Shown here: in pieces, positions 11,031 through 23,142 of the stretch | Position numbering within the stretch: position 1 is the stretch's first letter | Layout of the letters: every line of letters starts with the position of its first letter | Assembly: GCA_029531795.1 (NCBI GenBank) | Contig: JAPEIS010000016.1 | Span: forward strand, 62,001 to 126,000 | Length of the DNA stretch: 64,000 nt | Direction of reading: 5' to 3' | From: Sclerotinia nivalis | Taxonomy: Eukaryota > Ascomycota > Leotiomycetes > Helotiales > Sclerotiniaceae | The notes under the pieces: generated by a model | The model's database searches: none | Told to the model about the DNA's origin: nothing | The model's input: only the letters and a program-made list of their open reading frames with translations | Translations under genes and position numbers: made by a program

Positions 11031-11813
11031 CTCGGAATCTGGATTCCAAATTTCAACAGCGGAAAGGTAAATGAAAGGCCCAGAAATACGACAGGCCCCG
11101 AGCCTCCGATTCTGAACCCCTCATCACGGGCTCATTCTCGACCTTCTACTCCCGGGGCTTATTTTCTTCACAAAACATCTTTGAGTGGTTCTACCAAATA
11201 CTTCTCGAATACAGCAGAAATTACTAAAACTCTCACACCAAATGCCTTGGCTTCATCCCCACCTTCTCCAGTGGGAATTCGCAGAACTGGAGGACCAGAG
11301 CCTGCATCGAGATCTAAAACGTCATTGACACTCTCACTTTCCGAGGAAGAGACGTTTGGTCATCCTAGTATCGACTTACCAGGCTTGAACATAGTCAGAG
11401 ATCTTGGATATGGGTTGAGTGCTGGGTTAAGAACATCAAGGATCGAAGAGAGAAGATCCATTGTTGTTCTGGAAGAAGTGAAAGTAGATGGAGAGGAAAG
11501 CTTCAGATATGTGAATCTGGATGTCCATGAACGTCAGATTGAAGAAAGAGGACATAAATTGGGACTAAAGGGGGATGACCCGGAGGCAATGAAGGAGAGG
11601 AGAATTGCAGAGATGCTTGATCAACAGGCAGGTGAGGAGAGAGAAAAAAGCAATAGACTCTTTGGTCGATTGAGAAATACTTGGGGAACTATTGCTGGAA
11701 GTGTTGCTGTTCGTAAAGGGCATATGAGATGGTGGATGTCATTTAACAGTGTCATGCATGGGGCGCTATTTTCAACCACGATCGAAATCCAGCTGTTCCC
11801 ACTTCCAGTGTGA
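11031..11813 (+). CDS. Hypothetical protein, 5' end unresolved
   Basis: A single frame stays open from a likely splice acceptor (CTTTCAG, ending at 11030) to the TGA after 11810, about 260 codons. The first third is rich in Ser, Pro and Thr. The middle is acidic to mixed (SLSEEETFG, SIVVLEEVKV) and the end is charged and helical (ERRIAEMLDQQ). No in-frame ATG that looks like a natural start was found; a first exon must lie upstream or is lost. A second open stretch in another frame (11843-12112, charged helix EKYVEMQKKKMAAEG) may be a further exon. No known domain was recognised. It could be a decayed gene, since a MITE-like element lies 220 bp upstream. Confidence 0.4.
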   Translation, partial: LGIWIPNFNSGKVNERPRNTTGPEPPILNPSSRAHSRPSTPGAYFLHKTSLSGSTKYFSNTAEITKTLTPNALASSPPSPVGIRRTGGPEPASRSKTSLTLSLSEEETFGHPSIDLPGLNIVRDLGYGLSAGLRTSRIEERRSIVVLEEVKVDGEESFRYVNLDVHERQIEERGHKLGLKGDDPEAMKERRIAEMLDQQAGEEREKSNRLFGRLRNTWGTIAGSVAVRKGHMRWWMSFNSVMHGALFSTTIEIQLFPLPV

Positions 11814-12112
11814 CTTTAAACAGATAGAAATTCTTCGGAGAAATGCTATCCAAAGAACATGAATGCGCGGATCTTGAAGAATCAATTTCTCCGGAAAAAT
11901 ATGTTGAAATGCAGAAGAAGAAAATGGCGGCCGAGGGTGGGAAGCTGACAGCAATCGATATAGGGTCCTGTCCCTCTCTGATACTCGCGCGGCCAGAAAG
12001 TACGGAGTATAAAACTCTGAACGCTAGGAAATATCCATTTTCATTGGTCAAATCGCCCCATTTTAGAGATTCTCCTTCTTCCTTAATACGGATTTGGCGT
12101 TCGGAGTTTTAA

Positions 12113-14455
12113 ACTTTCTGGCAGCAAGAATACCTTTAATTATGCTTTTATTGTAGGTGTGGAGGGAACTGATTTATTATTGGAGCTACGATTCTGAGGC
12201 TATACGAAGTATGGACCCATACTCGCACTTTCCATGTCTCCACTCTCTCAACATCGCTGCCAGTTAGATATTCCCTTCAACAGGGTATTTTGGCAGAGTG
12301 GTTAGATAGAATGCTTTTCAACATATTTCTTTCTTCCTTTGCCTCGATTTAAGTCTGATCCAGTAAGAATCGACATTATCCGATTCAACAATCGGTATTT
12401 CCCAAACCTAATTCGCTGGTTTACTTTATTATCTTCGCTATTTTCTAATCAATTGAATTTTCGTTAATTCACTTATTTTTGATACTAGATCTAATTCAGA
12501 TACTAAGGTGTGAAGACTATTCGCTTATCATCCGTGTTCCCTTACTAAGTTAGACTGTTTTTGGATTAGGGGTTAAGGGAAAGAATTTGTGTGATTGGAG
12601 GATTATAAGGGGTTGGATTTTTTGGCTTGAATTAAACTCTTTGTGGATCACCTCAAACAAACGAAGAGATTACAATTATATGTGATATTCAATTCACTTC
12701 TTTTCGAATTACTAATTAGGGTTAGTACATTGGAATTGTGATACTGCGGGATTAGGGACCCGGGCTAGTTAGTCCGATTTAGGAAAGGCAGGGATAATCG
12801 GATCAATTAGACTTTGTACTGTAATACCTTAGCTTAGCATGCTGTATATACCCTTCGGGAGATCAGCGCTTATGTGACTGAGTGTTATATGATTTGCGCT
12901 ACGGCGCAAACCAAATTCACTTCACTTCACTGCCAGTTAGATACGAAAATCAGTCTATCAACAAGTTTGACAACCGTTATAACAGATTGCCAAACCCACC
13001 TTCTAAACAAGGTACATTGCAGCAACTCACTGCATATTCCTGGTGGATCTAACCGTCGTGACTTGTGTATAAGCCGAGATCCGGTAGCACTGGAGTTTAT
13101 TTGATGAATCCATGATGGACTTTTGTCTCAACCACAAAGCAGGATCTAGCGAGGATTCAATAGAGTATTTCATTTGGAGCTTCCCGACGTAAATGGAATT
13201 GAGGGTGGCAACGACCCATCTTTGTGGAAAATACCTCATTAGAGAGTCTTATCATGATTTCCAACTGCACGTTGTACGATGACCATACTGTTCTAGCTAG
13301 GGTTCCTCCATCATGAACTACTACCGGTATGGCACCAGACCGACATTTCAGATCTCAGATGCAGTCGATTCTCAGCCAGCATAGCCTACCACGTACTAAT
13401 AACACACACATACTTCAAACGTAAAAAAAAATATAGCTACACTAGACAGCCACAAGCATCCAAGTACCGGTATTTCCTACCAAAAACTAACTTCCTACTT
13501 TGTTTGCTACGAACCAAAATTTCTGCTGTAGATAAGCTTCCAGACCAGCAGCTAGTAACATGTTCCGCATTGGCGCTATTGCTTGATTTGATGAATTAGG
13601 TTTTCCGACAGCCCGTTTCTGGGGCTTTGGACCGAGGTAGAATTTAAACACTACAAAATTAGTGGCATCTGTGATCTAATTGGTTAAAATTTTCGATGTT
13701 CCGCGAAAAACCGGCGTGACCCTTTAGCTCCCGCCGCCAAATCGCACCATGTACAGGGGCATTGATGATTTTCTTCAATGCTAGATTAGAAGGTGTGGTC
13801 CGCAAGTGGATTATCCATCCATCGTGTTTTTCATTTCTCATTCGAAATATGCCAAAGTGGCATGTGCAAATCTGAGCCATGATATCGATAACGTTCCTGA
13901 TCTTTCTTTCTCTTGCATAAATTAAATTGCCTATATTTTGCCAAGCGAGCTGCACCCTTTCGGATACTCTTTACATGTGATTCCGCTTCTTACCCAGTGT
14001 AACGAAGAGTTATTTAGCTACATATTATAGTCCTGGTACATGGATGCGAGATACATTGCATCGAAATGCAGCAACGTTCTGTCGACTGCGGCCGATAGGC
14101 TGTGCAGGGTAAAAGTCTGCAAGTCCTTTTTTTCTCGGGAGTCGGGGCCTAGCTTTGAACCCAGCTTATTCCCAGCCTCCGCTCAAATATGAATATCAAC
14201 GAAGAGGTAGTGGGTCGATAGATCTACAGGTACGGAATTTTGTTGTAGTAGTCATGATATGTGTTTGCAGCAGTGGAGTTCTATGAAAGAATTCCCTGAA
14301 GTTATTGCAAGCCAACCTGGTATGTGCTATACAGAAGCTCGCCAGGTCATATCTGAACACGGAGGTAGGGCCCAGACTTGTTGGGGAGAGCGGAAGGGAC
14401 GAAATTTTTATTTTTCCATCAAAAGAGCTTGTTCCAAAGTAAGTTGCTTGCGAAG
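12113..14455. other. Gene-poor intergenic stretch
   Basis: More than 2 kb with only short, unconvincing open frames on either strand. A run resembling a tRNA A box occurs at 12291-12305 but has no matching B box or cloverleaf. No domain, repeat array or transposon end was recognised. Confidence 0.45.
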
Positions 14456-14463
14456 TATATAAG
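14456..14463 (+). promoter_or_regulatory. TATA box of the small secreted protein gene
   Basis: TATATAAG lies 134 bp before the ATG at 14597, a plausible TATA element for a strongly inducible small-protein gene. The leader between is rich in C and A (CACATCA-type), common in fungal 5' leaders. Confidence 0.45.
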
Positions 14464-14596
14464 AAAGCGTTGCCTCTGTATAACATCGCATCATCATCAT
14501 CTTCCTCATCAACTCCTAGCCGAAATCTCAAGTACTACCCAGTGTTCGGTCAAATCATATATCTCCAAAACACACACATCAACCACATCACAGAAA

Positions 14597-15113
14597 ATGC
14601 TTGCCTCATTCATCACTGGCCTCTTGGCCCTCACGACCCTCTCCATTTCATCCCCCGTTCCCGTCGCTAAGCGCGACACTGGAGAACTCTATATCCTCGC
14701 CAACTGCTACAACAATGTCACATCTGCTTCCTACGCATCCGCCTTCTGGTATTACCCAGACTTCCTTCCAGACTACCCAGAACCACAAGCTGTTGCTGTT
14801 ATCAGCGCCAAAAAAGCTGTTACCTTTGAAGGTCTTTCAGTTGCCACCAAAACACCATTCAGATTGACAACCACTATCCCAAAGAAAGCAAAATCAGCAG
14901 CCTATCAAGAGATTGTTGCATCAGCTACAATTAGCAGTTTTGCCGGCCCAGCTGCAGCGGTCAAGGGAACTGGATTGGCTTTCTATAGCCCTTCAACAAA
15001 TGTTAACTGCTACAATGAATATTATGTCAGAGACGTAAGTTTGCCATATGCGTTCTACCTGAATGACAAAAAAGCTAATAAGAGGACAACAGAACCAAAC
15101 TGAAGACCCATGA
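14597..15113 (+). CDS. Small secreted protein, 152 aa
   Basis: Exons 14597-15034 and 15093-15113; the 58-bp intron has GTAAGT, a GCTAAT branch and ACAG. The protein opens with a clear signal peptide (MLASFITGLLALTTLS). A short propiece then ends in VAKR, a Kex2-type dibasic site, just before the mature sequence. The mature part has only two cysteines, each in a CYN context (ILANCYNN near its start, NVNCYNEY near its end), so a single disulfide closing the chain is likely. No domain was recognised. Small size, secretion and lack of homology by eye make it a candidate secreted effector-like or surface protein; that role is inference. The start was chosen because upstream codons lack the leader and lie past the TATA box. 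Confidence 0.8.
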
Positions 15114-17135
15114 GCTTTTTGTATCACACAGCAATGAATAGAGAGAAATATGCGTGGGGGCTTTGAATAGAAAGGGATTGACAGAGAAATGACTACTCTT
15201 GCGAATAACAAGAGTAGATGGATTAATGAATAAATGATGACTACAGATCACTACACGGGAAATGGGAAACGACGACAAGAACAACGATGATAACAATTAA
15301 TTCAATGATTAGGATATACAAGATAAAAATGATAGATGGTTCTCTTCTAGCACACACAACGTTTTCTAATGCTTCTAAGTGCCTTACAACTGTACTAATG
15401 CATTGAACCATACTTGTTGACCCAATCATTGAACTTTACTAGGAATTCTGATCCAGATCCCAATCAGGACCCTCAACCTACATTATCTCGGTACAACAAA
15501 ACATACCATCAATAGTAACACCGATGGTGAAAAGACGCAGAGCTGCACAGGTTCCATGAAAGATATCTAGGCTCTCCCCTAACAAAAGCAAGCCTAAACA
15601 TCTAGCCGCTAAATTCTTACACAAAAAGCTTAACCCCCTCCAACAGAGCCTGCGGAAAGGTCTTCGGAGGGAGCTACACCTACAACCCCGCGATTAGTGG
15701 ATGCGGCACAGATACCACCACATTTTCACCCCTAGATTACCATCCGCCTACCCTTGAATATTTCCAGGGACAAACTTTTAAGCTAGTCTCAAAGTGGTAA
15801 TGAGGCTGTCAGTGTCGTGATATCCCGCGTCGCCGCCTAGGCATTAGTCCAAGAGAGATCTTGCCAATCTGTCCGAAGATTGTTTCCAATCCATCCGAAA
15901 TACCAATATTGTCTATAGAAACACCTGTTTTAACCTAAAGTTTCTCCGAAACCGTATTCAATCCTTCCAAGCTTTCTGAAAGCCCAAGACTAGCTAGATT
16001 ATAGGAGATTCTAGTGGCCCAAATAGATGACATTTCGAAGCACCGGCCTTATAGTTTTGAGTATTAAGACCTCCGGATTAGCAGTTAGTCAAGAAATTGA
16101 ACGGATCACTTCTTAGTCTGAAACTAAACAATATTACTCACTCAGGCCAAAAGTCTCCAACTCCAGCGTGATCGCTATATTGTCACACTACCTCCCCCGC
16201 CTCCAGATAAGATCTATAAGATGTCGATTATATCTGCCAACACATCAAATGTCTTTGTTGTAGATACCATTAGCATAAGGCGCAAGACACATCACGCATA
16301 GAGACACATTAGTTCTAGAAACTTTCTTTCCTTTCCTCCAACTGTGCGGAATTAGGTTTTTCTGGCCTTCTAGACTTCTTCTGGATGATCCAATTCTTTG
16401 TCATGGTTGTTTATTAAACATTCATTCTTGATCTTTTCTACCTAGGAGAATGGGAATTATTCCCATGTTCCTGGCGATCCAAATAAGCTTTAGAATGTTC
16501 TTGGTAGTCTGGAATTGGTGAGGCAGTATTGTTTACTTTTTGTCTTGTCGTTGTGTAGGGAATGGTCTTGGGTACTACTAGCTTGTAGTCCCAAGACAAT
16601 AGTCAATTGTGCTTTACTACCATAATTGGTGAATGACAAACGAGTTTGATATTATATATGGCGTTGAGGTAAAGTTAGGGTGAGGATCGGTGCCCGTTGA
16701 CTTTTGGGGAAGATTTTAATTACCATTGGAGAGAGCAGCGTAAGGGCTAGAATAAAACATTATAGATCATGGGACGGAGGATTGGCCAGGGGGTTATTTC
16801 TTAATCTATGGAGCATGAGAGGGAAAGCGGATGGGAAGAATTTTGAAGGAGGGCCAGCATTTGAACCATCTTCCCATCATGACGAATGCTCTCGCCCAGA
16901 TAAGAGACTCTTTGTCTATGTTCCAGAAAAGAGATTCAAAAGAAACTGGAAGATACTTTCACAGTTGTGACGTAAGCAAGCCATGATTTCGAGTTCGCAT
17001 TGTAGAAATTCGTGATTAGCATTGTGAAAATGATAAAAAAAGACAACCCATCAAGTCAGAATCATTAAATCTTCTTGAAATCCTCAAATGCTGTCATATT
17101 ATTTCTGGACACTGAAATTTCTCAGTACTCATCTA
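15114..17135. other. Intergenic, one unassigned open stretch
   Basis: Mostly non-coding. A 65-codon stop-to-stop open stretch at 15606-15800 reads like real protein (ACGKVFGGSYTYN, SGCGTDTTTF) but has no start or splice context and no family was recognised. An open stretch at 16704-16970 without ATG is not supported as a gene. Confidence 0.4.
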
Positions 17136-18841
17136 ATGGCTCCGCTTCAAACACTATGGAAATTCATTACCTCCCAATTCCCGACACTCTCTCGGCTACC
17201 TGCATCAACACTTCAAAACGTTACATCGCCACCAGGCGTCACCTCAAACTTTGTAAACCCCGATTCGATCTGAGCGTATTAATAGTGGTTTCTACTATCA
17301 TGGTTTTCTTGATGATTATATGTATATTTGTGAGGAGCTGGGCAATCTCTTGGATTATGCGGCCGGTGAAGTTGAGGTGGAGTGATCGTGAGTTTCATTG
17401 ATTTCCTTGGGAGTTCATCCGCGAAAGACTGCATGACTAATATATGTTTCGCAGTGACCTTTTCACTTACAGTTGTACGCAAAATCGTGGTAGATATAAT
17501 TAATTACGGTGGAATGATACTGACTTGTATTTTAAATCATAGCTTTCTGCTATAACCACCTATGTCTCTATAATAGTTTGTATGCGTGCGCTTCCTCACT
17601 TTATCCGAAACTTGTTGATCTCAATATGGCCGCCACCCATGGAGCAACTCTCGGGGTTCATCAGTGGGACATTTCATTGTCGCAGGTATTCGCCCGGCGC
17701 AATATAGTCGTAGGCATCCAAGCTTGTTCTCCCACTCAATACTTTCTCAGTTTTGCACTCACTTATATAAATTATCAGGCATTGCTTATACCATCGTTTA
17801 CCACCCCTTTAACTCTGGGTTTAATGAAAACCATCATTTTTTTTAACATACATCAAAATCTTCCATAGCATGCACTGGATGAAAACAGCATGTACGATTG
17901 GTCTTTCAATAACCATTACATGGTATATGCCGATTGTCATCGCCGCATGCATCCTGGCTTTCCACTGGGAAATGAAACATGGGGAACACACTTGTTTACG
18001 AGCCGTAGCTACCATCAAAAGGATCTGAGTATACCTACTGCTGCTGTGGGGCTGTCTCTTGATTGCTATTTGTTGTGGGAGATTTGATTCCTAGACCATC
18101 TAATATACAACTACTGACTCCTTGATGCTTTAGTATTCTGCCATTGATTGCAGTCAGTAAATTGAAGCCCGGGAAGAAGTTTGGTACAGCTTTGATCTTC
18201 GCTACTGGATTTTTGTCAGTTCGATTAATTCTTCCTACCATAAAGGAAATACTGAATGGATTGGATGATTCCATGAACAGGTCATTATAGCTTCCATATT
18301 GAGCATCGATTATCGTTGCGTTCTCGGCGGAAATGATGATCACATTTGGAATCTTTGTACCTGTATTAACGGTTACGTGAGTATAATTCCCACCTTTGAT
18401 ATTTATGCTTAGCTCTGATCGTTGATTGATTCCGACAGTCTCACTGAGACATTCATTGGTTTCATCATTGCTTGTGCTTGGCACTTTTCAAAATCCCTGC
18501 GCACATATGAGAAGCTCTTAAGGGCTGGTTCGGTTATCGCAACTTTCTTTTGCTGCAAACGCACAAGTTCCCAGAAAGAGAAGGGCAAAGGACCCAAGTG
18601 CAGTGAAGTATCCGATACGGTAGACGGATCAAAGATGTCTCGAGAGAAGGTTAAACCGGCACCTAAAATGTATCCTGGTCTCGATATCACGACTTATGCC
18701 GGAACTGTACCTGGGACAGTTTTTGATGAAAATGAAAACACTAAACGTAGTAAACAACAAAGTAAACAAGACAATAGATTGGGCGTGGCACACCACAATG
18801 GGAAAAGCCAACCGGAGTTGAGAATAATATATTACGAATAG
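17136..18841 (+). pseudogene. PTH11-like (SAT4/rhodopsin-domain) integral membrane protein, frameshifted
   Basis: Segments in order match the seven-helix fungal PTH11-like pattern. They are an N-terminal PPGVTSNFVNP, helix 1 (LSVLIVVSTIMVFLMII) ending RWSD, and GVHQWDISLSQ before a helix. Further helices follow (MKTACTIGLSITITWYMP, VGLSLDCYLL joined to ILPLIAVSKLKPGKKFG), then LTETFIGFIIACAW and a basic cytoplasmic tail ending LRIIYYE at 18841. Several ordinary introns explain some frame changes. Three do not fit introns: near 17265-17275 (CCCC), at an 8-T run near 17835-17842, and near 18018-18030 (AAAA). Either the gene is dead, or these are homopolymer sequencing errors in a live gene. Family members act at the plasma membrane in host or nutrient sensing; the ligand is unknown. 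Confidence 0.7.
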
Positions 18842-19288
18842 TGGAAGAGAAGCCAAGTTGAACCAAGGAGGTAATAAAGTCACGAGAAGAGGAAAATGGG
18901 AGAAGGTGGTGCCCAAGATAAACCGGTGAATTATGAAATATGAGAGAGTATAATCATATATCATGCCATTGTCTAATATCGCTTGACACATCTCCAGATC
19001 ATGACAATCATATCAGAAATGATGACGGAAGAGAAGTGATGTAACAATGGTCACGAGCATTCCATCGGGATAAATCGGTACATACACGGCCTGTAATGAG
19101 TCGGTCCTGTTCCTTCCCGTGCCGCGAAAACGATTATGTGCACACCGATGATGATGACTACAGTCATATAACTTCAAAATCAAATAATGAAAGCAACTGG
19201 ATTCATGGCAACCATCCCAAATATCATCAGTATAGGAAAGTAGCAAGTCGCTTGACCGATATTCCTTCAACGTGGAAACAACTTTAAG

Positions 19289-19678
19289 ATGCACAAGGCT
19301 CTCTCCAAATCCCGAGTCTTCGTCTCAAGCTCACCATCAACGTCACGAAGTACCAACACGATTCATGCACATGAACTCAGTACATTTGATCCACGAAGAT
19401 ACGCTGAACACAAATCAAACACATCCGCACCAGCAAAAGAAAAGCCAGCGAAATCAAATTTGAAAGAAAACCAGAACCCCTCCATCGGAATCAACTTTAA
19501 GGACCTTGGCGCCACGAAGACAGTCAAATGGGTTGTTGTTGTCGCAATTTCAATTGCTGGTACAATGGAGACGATATTCTGGACCAAGGTACTGATGGCA
19601 AAGTTGGGTTGGGGAGAAGGAGAGAAGATGGAGGAGGAAGTGGAAGTGGGAGATGAGGAAGAGAACGAAGATCAATGA
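19289..19678 (+). CDS. Small one-pass membrane protein, 129 aa
   Basis: A single exon encodes 129 residues. The first 70 are Ser/Thr/Lys-rich and probably disordered. One membrane segment follows at about 78-100 (VKWVVVVAISIAGTMETIFW), then WTKVLMAKLG and a very acidic C-terminus (EEEVEVGDEEENEDQ). The membrane segment with its Trp-Thr-Lys ending resembles a family of small fungal proteins of unknown role. Basic N-side and acidic C-side would put the N-terminus in the cytosol or matrix by the positive-inside rule; the organelle is not clear. The ATG is the first in the frame. Confidence 0.65.
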   Translation: MHKALSKSRVFVSSSPSTSRSTNTIHAHELSTFDPRRYAEHKSNTSAPAKEKPAKSNLKENQNPSIGINFKDLGATKTVKWVVVVAISIAGTMETIFWTKVLMAKLGWGEGEKMEEEVEVGDEEENEDQ

Positions 19679-19903
19679 AATGATTTCAAGGTGTGTGAGA
19701 TGTTACACTCATGAATTACATGACCAGAGCTGATACTTTGCTCAAGGTAACAATGATAATGATGCTATTCCAATACCATTAAGGTTATTGTCATGGACAT
19801 GCAAAGAGGGCCATACACCACTCACTGTATCAAGTATTCATGGGCAGATAACGGATGAAGTCTATGTTTAATGAGCAAAGCTTCTGGAAAGTTTCCTGTG
19901 TGT

Positions 19904-19947
19904 AACATAACATAACATAACATAACATAACATAACATAACATAACA
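19904..19947. repeat. Microsatellite (CATAA)8
   Basis: Eight perfect tandem CATAA units with partial units at both edges. Likely length-polymorphic between isolates. Confidence 0.95.
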
Positions 19948-20126
19948 CAAACCAAACTTCACTCATGAACTGAATTGGGGTTAGGAGCTCAGGAGCCAAG
20001 GAGCTATGCACAAAGTTATGCAGGTGCAATTGTGACGTGAGAGCTAAGCTCAGTTCTTCCCCACACGAAAAAAATCAAAAAATCACTTACTCACCTCACC
20101 GCTTTCGGCATGGCAAAAAAGTCTCG

Positions 20127-20166
20127 AAAAAAAGAAAAAAAAAAAAAAAAAAATCGAAAAAAGCAT
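20127..20166. repeat. Poly-A-rich low-complexity run
   Basis: About 40 bp almost entirely A, interrupted by single G and a TCG. It could mark the tail of an old retroposed sequence, but no upstream body was recognised. Confidence 0.7.
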
Positions 20167-21589
20167 AAGACCCTTAATTCCACTTTGATTGGTCCCCACT
20201 TTCTCTTCTCCACTTTGAGCAATTATTGAATCGTTGATATGATTGATCATTGATGTGTCGGGTTATGAACTTTATGATGGAGGGGCTAGAAGCTTAACGT
20301 TGAAGAGAAGAGGGGTTGATTTTCCTGCAAGAATTTTTAACTGATCTTGAATACTACCTAGTCATACTAGGTAGATACTATATACTTGGTAGAGTAGACA
20401 TCTAATGAATTTTGAATGAAAATACCTTGAACCTCACAGGAGCCATACGAAGAGCCACAGAGCACCTGGTGCGCGACCGACCGCCACCGATCGACAAGCA
20501 GGAGGAGCTCGTCCGGGTAGGCAATTGGCGTCGTCGTTATAATTAGTTCCTGAGATATAAGTAATATCAGCCTCAAAAAGGATTCCAAAAAATCCATATC
20601 AATATCTTGAGGAATGAATAACCCCTCTCTCCCACTTCCTCAAGATAAAACACATATTATTTGAATTTTTTTTGCAGAAATACTTATATGACATTCCCTT
20701 GATAAATAAAAAAAGACTTAGTAAATTACCATGAGGTGCAATGCCATGCCATAGATCACCCATCAGTGTCGGCCGGTGCGGACGTGTCCATCTGAAGACC
20801 GAAGTTCCCGTTTTGGGACCATCTCGATTTTGGGTCAAAACTAACTACCTAATATTCATTGGTTTGTAGGGTACCTACCTACCTATAGTAATCTAATCTT
20901 CACCATTTTCCGGAGTATCCAAACTTGACCATCAAATGTGCTGGAGTATGGTATGTAGGTATGATAAGGTATATAAAGGAAAGAAATGATATTGGCATTG
21001 GCCGCCAATACCGCATAACAAACTCAATTCTTCTCTCAATGGCCTTGTTGGAACACATGCATTGTATGTTCTGTATGGTATGGAGAAGAAGATTTTTACC
21101 TCAATAGGAGGTACAGAGTACAAGGTAGATGATTGATATGCGTTGTTAGTTATTTTTGTAATGAAGAAACTGGACTGCTGTACATAATTGCCCCGCAATA
21201 GTATCAAAATATCCACTTCCAGGACCTTCATCGACTATTTTAGAATAGATGATTCGATATCTTTAGCTTTGAGGCTTCAGACCAACACCAATGATGCCAC
21301 TTTTTCACCTCATTTCACTCCTGTTTTCATTCCTTTCTTTTCCTTTCTGGTTCCTAGTCCCTATCCCCTAGTATTCCCTAGTCCTAGATCTCTCATACCT
21401 ACCTACTGCCTACAAGTCTATGACTCCATATCCCCATATATTGGCATTCTTATGACGAATAGCAGTGCGCCAACTTATGTCACTTCTTTCACTCATCATG
21501 CCTCAACCTGGCTCGTGCATCTCTCTACTGCCTCCTCATAGATTAGGATGAAAATTGATAGATAATAACGAATAAACACGAAGAAGTTC

Positions 21590-22000
21590 GTTTCTTGCCT
21601 CTTACCTCTTACCTCTTACCTCTTGCCTTCAAGCCAGCTCATTGAACCCTCTTTCGAGATGACTCTTATGAGAATTCGAATTACTGGATATTGACCAATG
21701 AAACCAATTCCTTTTGCCTTAGTTTGACTCATGAATCTAGGGATCTGAGTGACTCCCATAGAAACTATCAGGTAGTGAACAATGAAAACAATTTCTCTTA
21801 CCTCTTGCCTTAAGAGGAATCGGAGCGGATCTAGATGAACGAACTCCCATAGTAATTCTTTGGTGTTGACCAATGAAAACAAGTTCATTCTCGCCATCTT
21901 GCCTCAAGAAGAGACAGAGAGCAGATATCTAGATGAACTTCTAATAAAAATCAAATTAGTAGCGATATCAACCAATGAAACCAGTTCCTTTTTCCCCTTG
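21590..22000. repeat. Degenerate tandem repeat with CCAAT boxes
   Basis: Four related units share a CCAATGAAA(A/C)CA core followed by a pyrimidine-rich stretch. The cores start at 21695, 21779 (ACAAT variant), 21870 and 21972, so spacing is 84, 91 and 102 bp. Further shared words (ACTCCCATAG, TCTAGATGAAC) recur with similar spacing. A (CTTACCT) short tandem precedes the array. CCAAT is the binding site of the HAP/CBC complex in fungi; whether this array regulates anything is inference. Confidence 0.6.
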
Positions 22001-23142
22001 AACATTCATAGTACAATACATAGCTATTTGTAACTAGGTAGAACTAATGTGTTCGTTCCTAAACGGTTTTCTCTCCCTCCCTGCTTAGAGTGACTTCAAA
22101 CAGGGACTTCAAACAAACCTCTCTGTACTCCGTCCATTCAATTCATCCAATGATTCTGTTAGGAAAGTAACCAAGTCTATATTATTTTTGGGTTGTAGCG
22201 GTGAGAAATAAATGTTAAGTGACAGAATTAGCCAATCATTACAATCATTCATATTTTGGTTGGTCGTTTCTTCAACCAATCCCCACAAATTATGACTGAC
22301 AAGGATGCATCGAGAAGCAATCGAGAAGCACGCACAATTTCGTAGTAAAAGCTCCAACCACAAAATTGAAATCCCACAATCCCAGTCTAAATCTACTTAA
22401 AATCTACCTTACTAGCACAAATACACACTAGCGTCAAATTTTGAAAAATGTCCCCTCCAAAAATTAATATATCGTCGGTACTCCTCTTTTTCCCTTTTCT
22501 CTCCTTCTCCTTCTCCTCCTTCAACCAAACTCATCAACTCCAAAAAGACAACGAAGTCACCCTAAACTTATTCAAATAAGTATATCCTCATATTTTTATT
22601 TTCGTCGAGACAATGCCGCAGGCCATCGCTGAGCAGTGAATACCCACTACAGCATGCTCAACCGGGCATGTCTGTAGTCCTTTCAGCCAACGAGTAAATT
22701 TCCCCAATCTTATACATTCGATCTTGACGAGATAACCCAGACTTTCACTGTCTATCAGCCAATTTGATAGATTGATTAAATATCAATTGAGAGTTTGAAA
22801 TTGAATCACAATTTATCGATCGAGTTCCAACCTTGCCATTCTTCCTCAAGGTGAGGAGGCTCTCTTCGAACGAACAAACAAAGATACCCAAATTTCATCT
22901 ACTTGCAATTTACACAACCTCTCCTCGGAGCTTTAAAATCGACTCAATCACAATTCGAGATCATCTTTTGATAGACTCAATTGATACCAGCACAACATAT
23001 CGGGTATAATTTACCACAACTATTACTGGACCTTTACAACTCCACACATCTGCAAATTTCCTCTCACCGCCGATACTTTAGGTCAAACGCAATTAACCCC
23101 ACAACAAATATTTCTTGCAGATCATATTAAAACGCAAAAACA

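Larger units (their letters stand above)
19679..23142. other. Long intergenic region with repeats
   Basis: About 3.5 kb without a supported gene. It holds a pentanucleotide microsatellite (19904-19947), an A-rich run (20127-20166), a GC-richer patch near 20440-20530 of unknown origin, many ACCTACCT tracts and a degenerate CCAAT-bearing repeat array (21590-22000). The last 600 bp are C/T-rich and A-rich leader-like sequence before the gene at 23143. Confidence 0.5.

Noticed and set aside
12291..12340. tRNA-like A box (TGGCAGAGTGGTTA)
   Set aside because: No B box (GGTTCRANTCC) at the right distance and no acceptor stem or anticodon arm could be folded.
16704..16970. 88-codon open frame
   Set aside because: Starts with TTG, no domain or splice context.
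18035..18690. Two long minus-strand open frames
   Set aside because: They lie opposite helices and tail of the PTH11-like gene, whose plus-strand frames match a known family.
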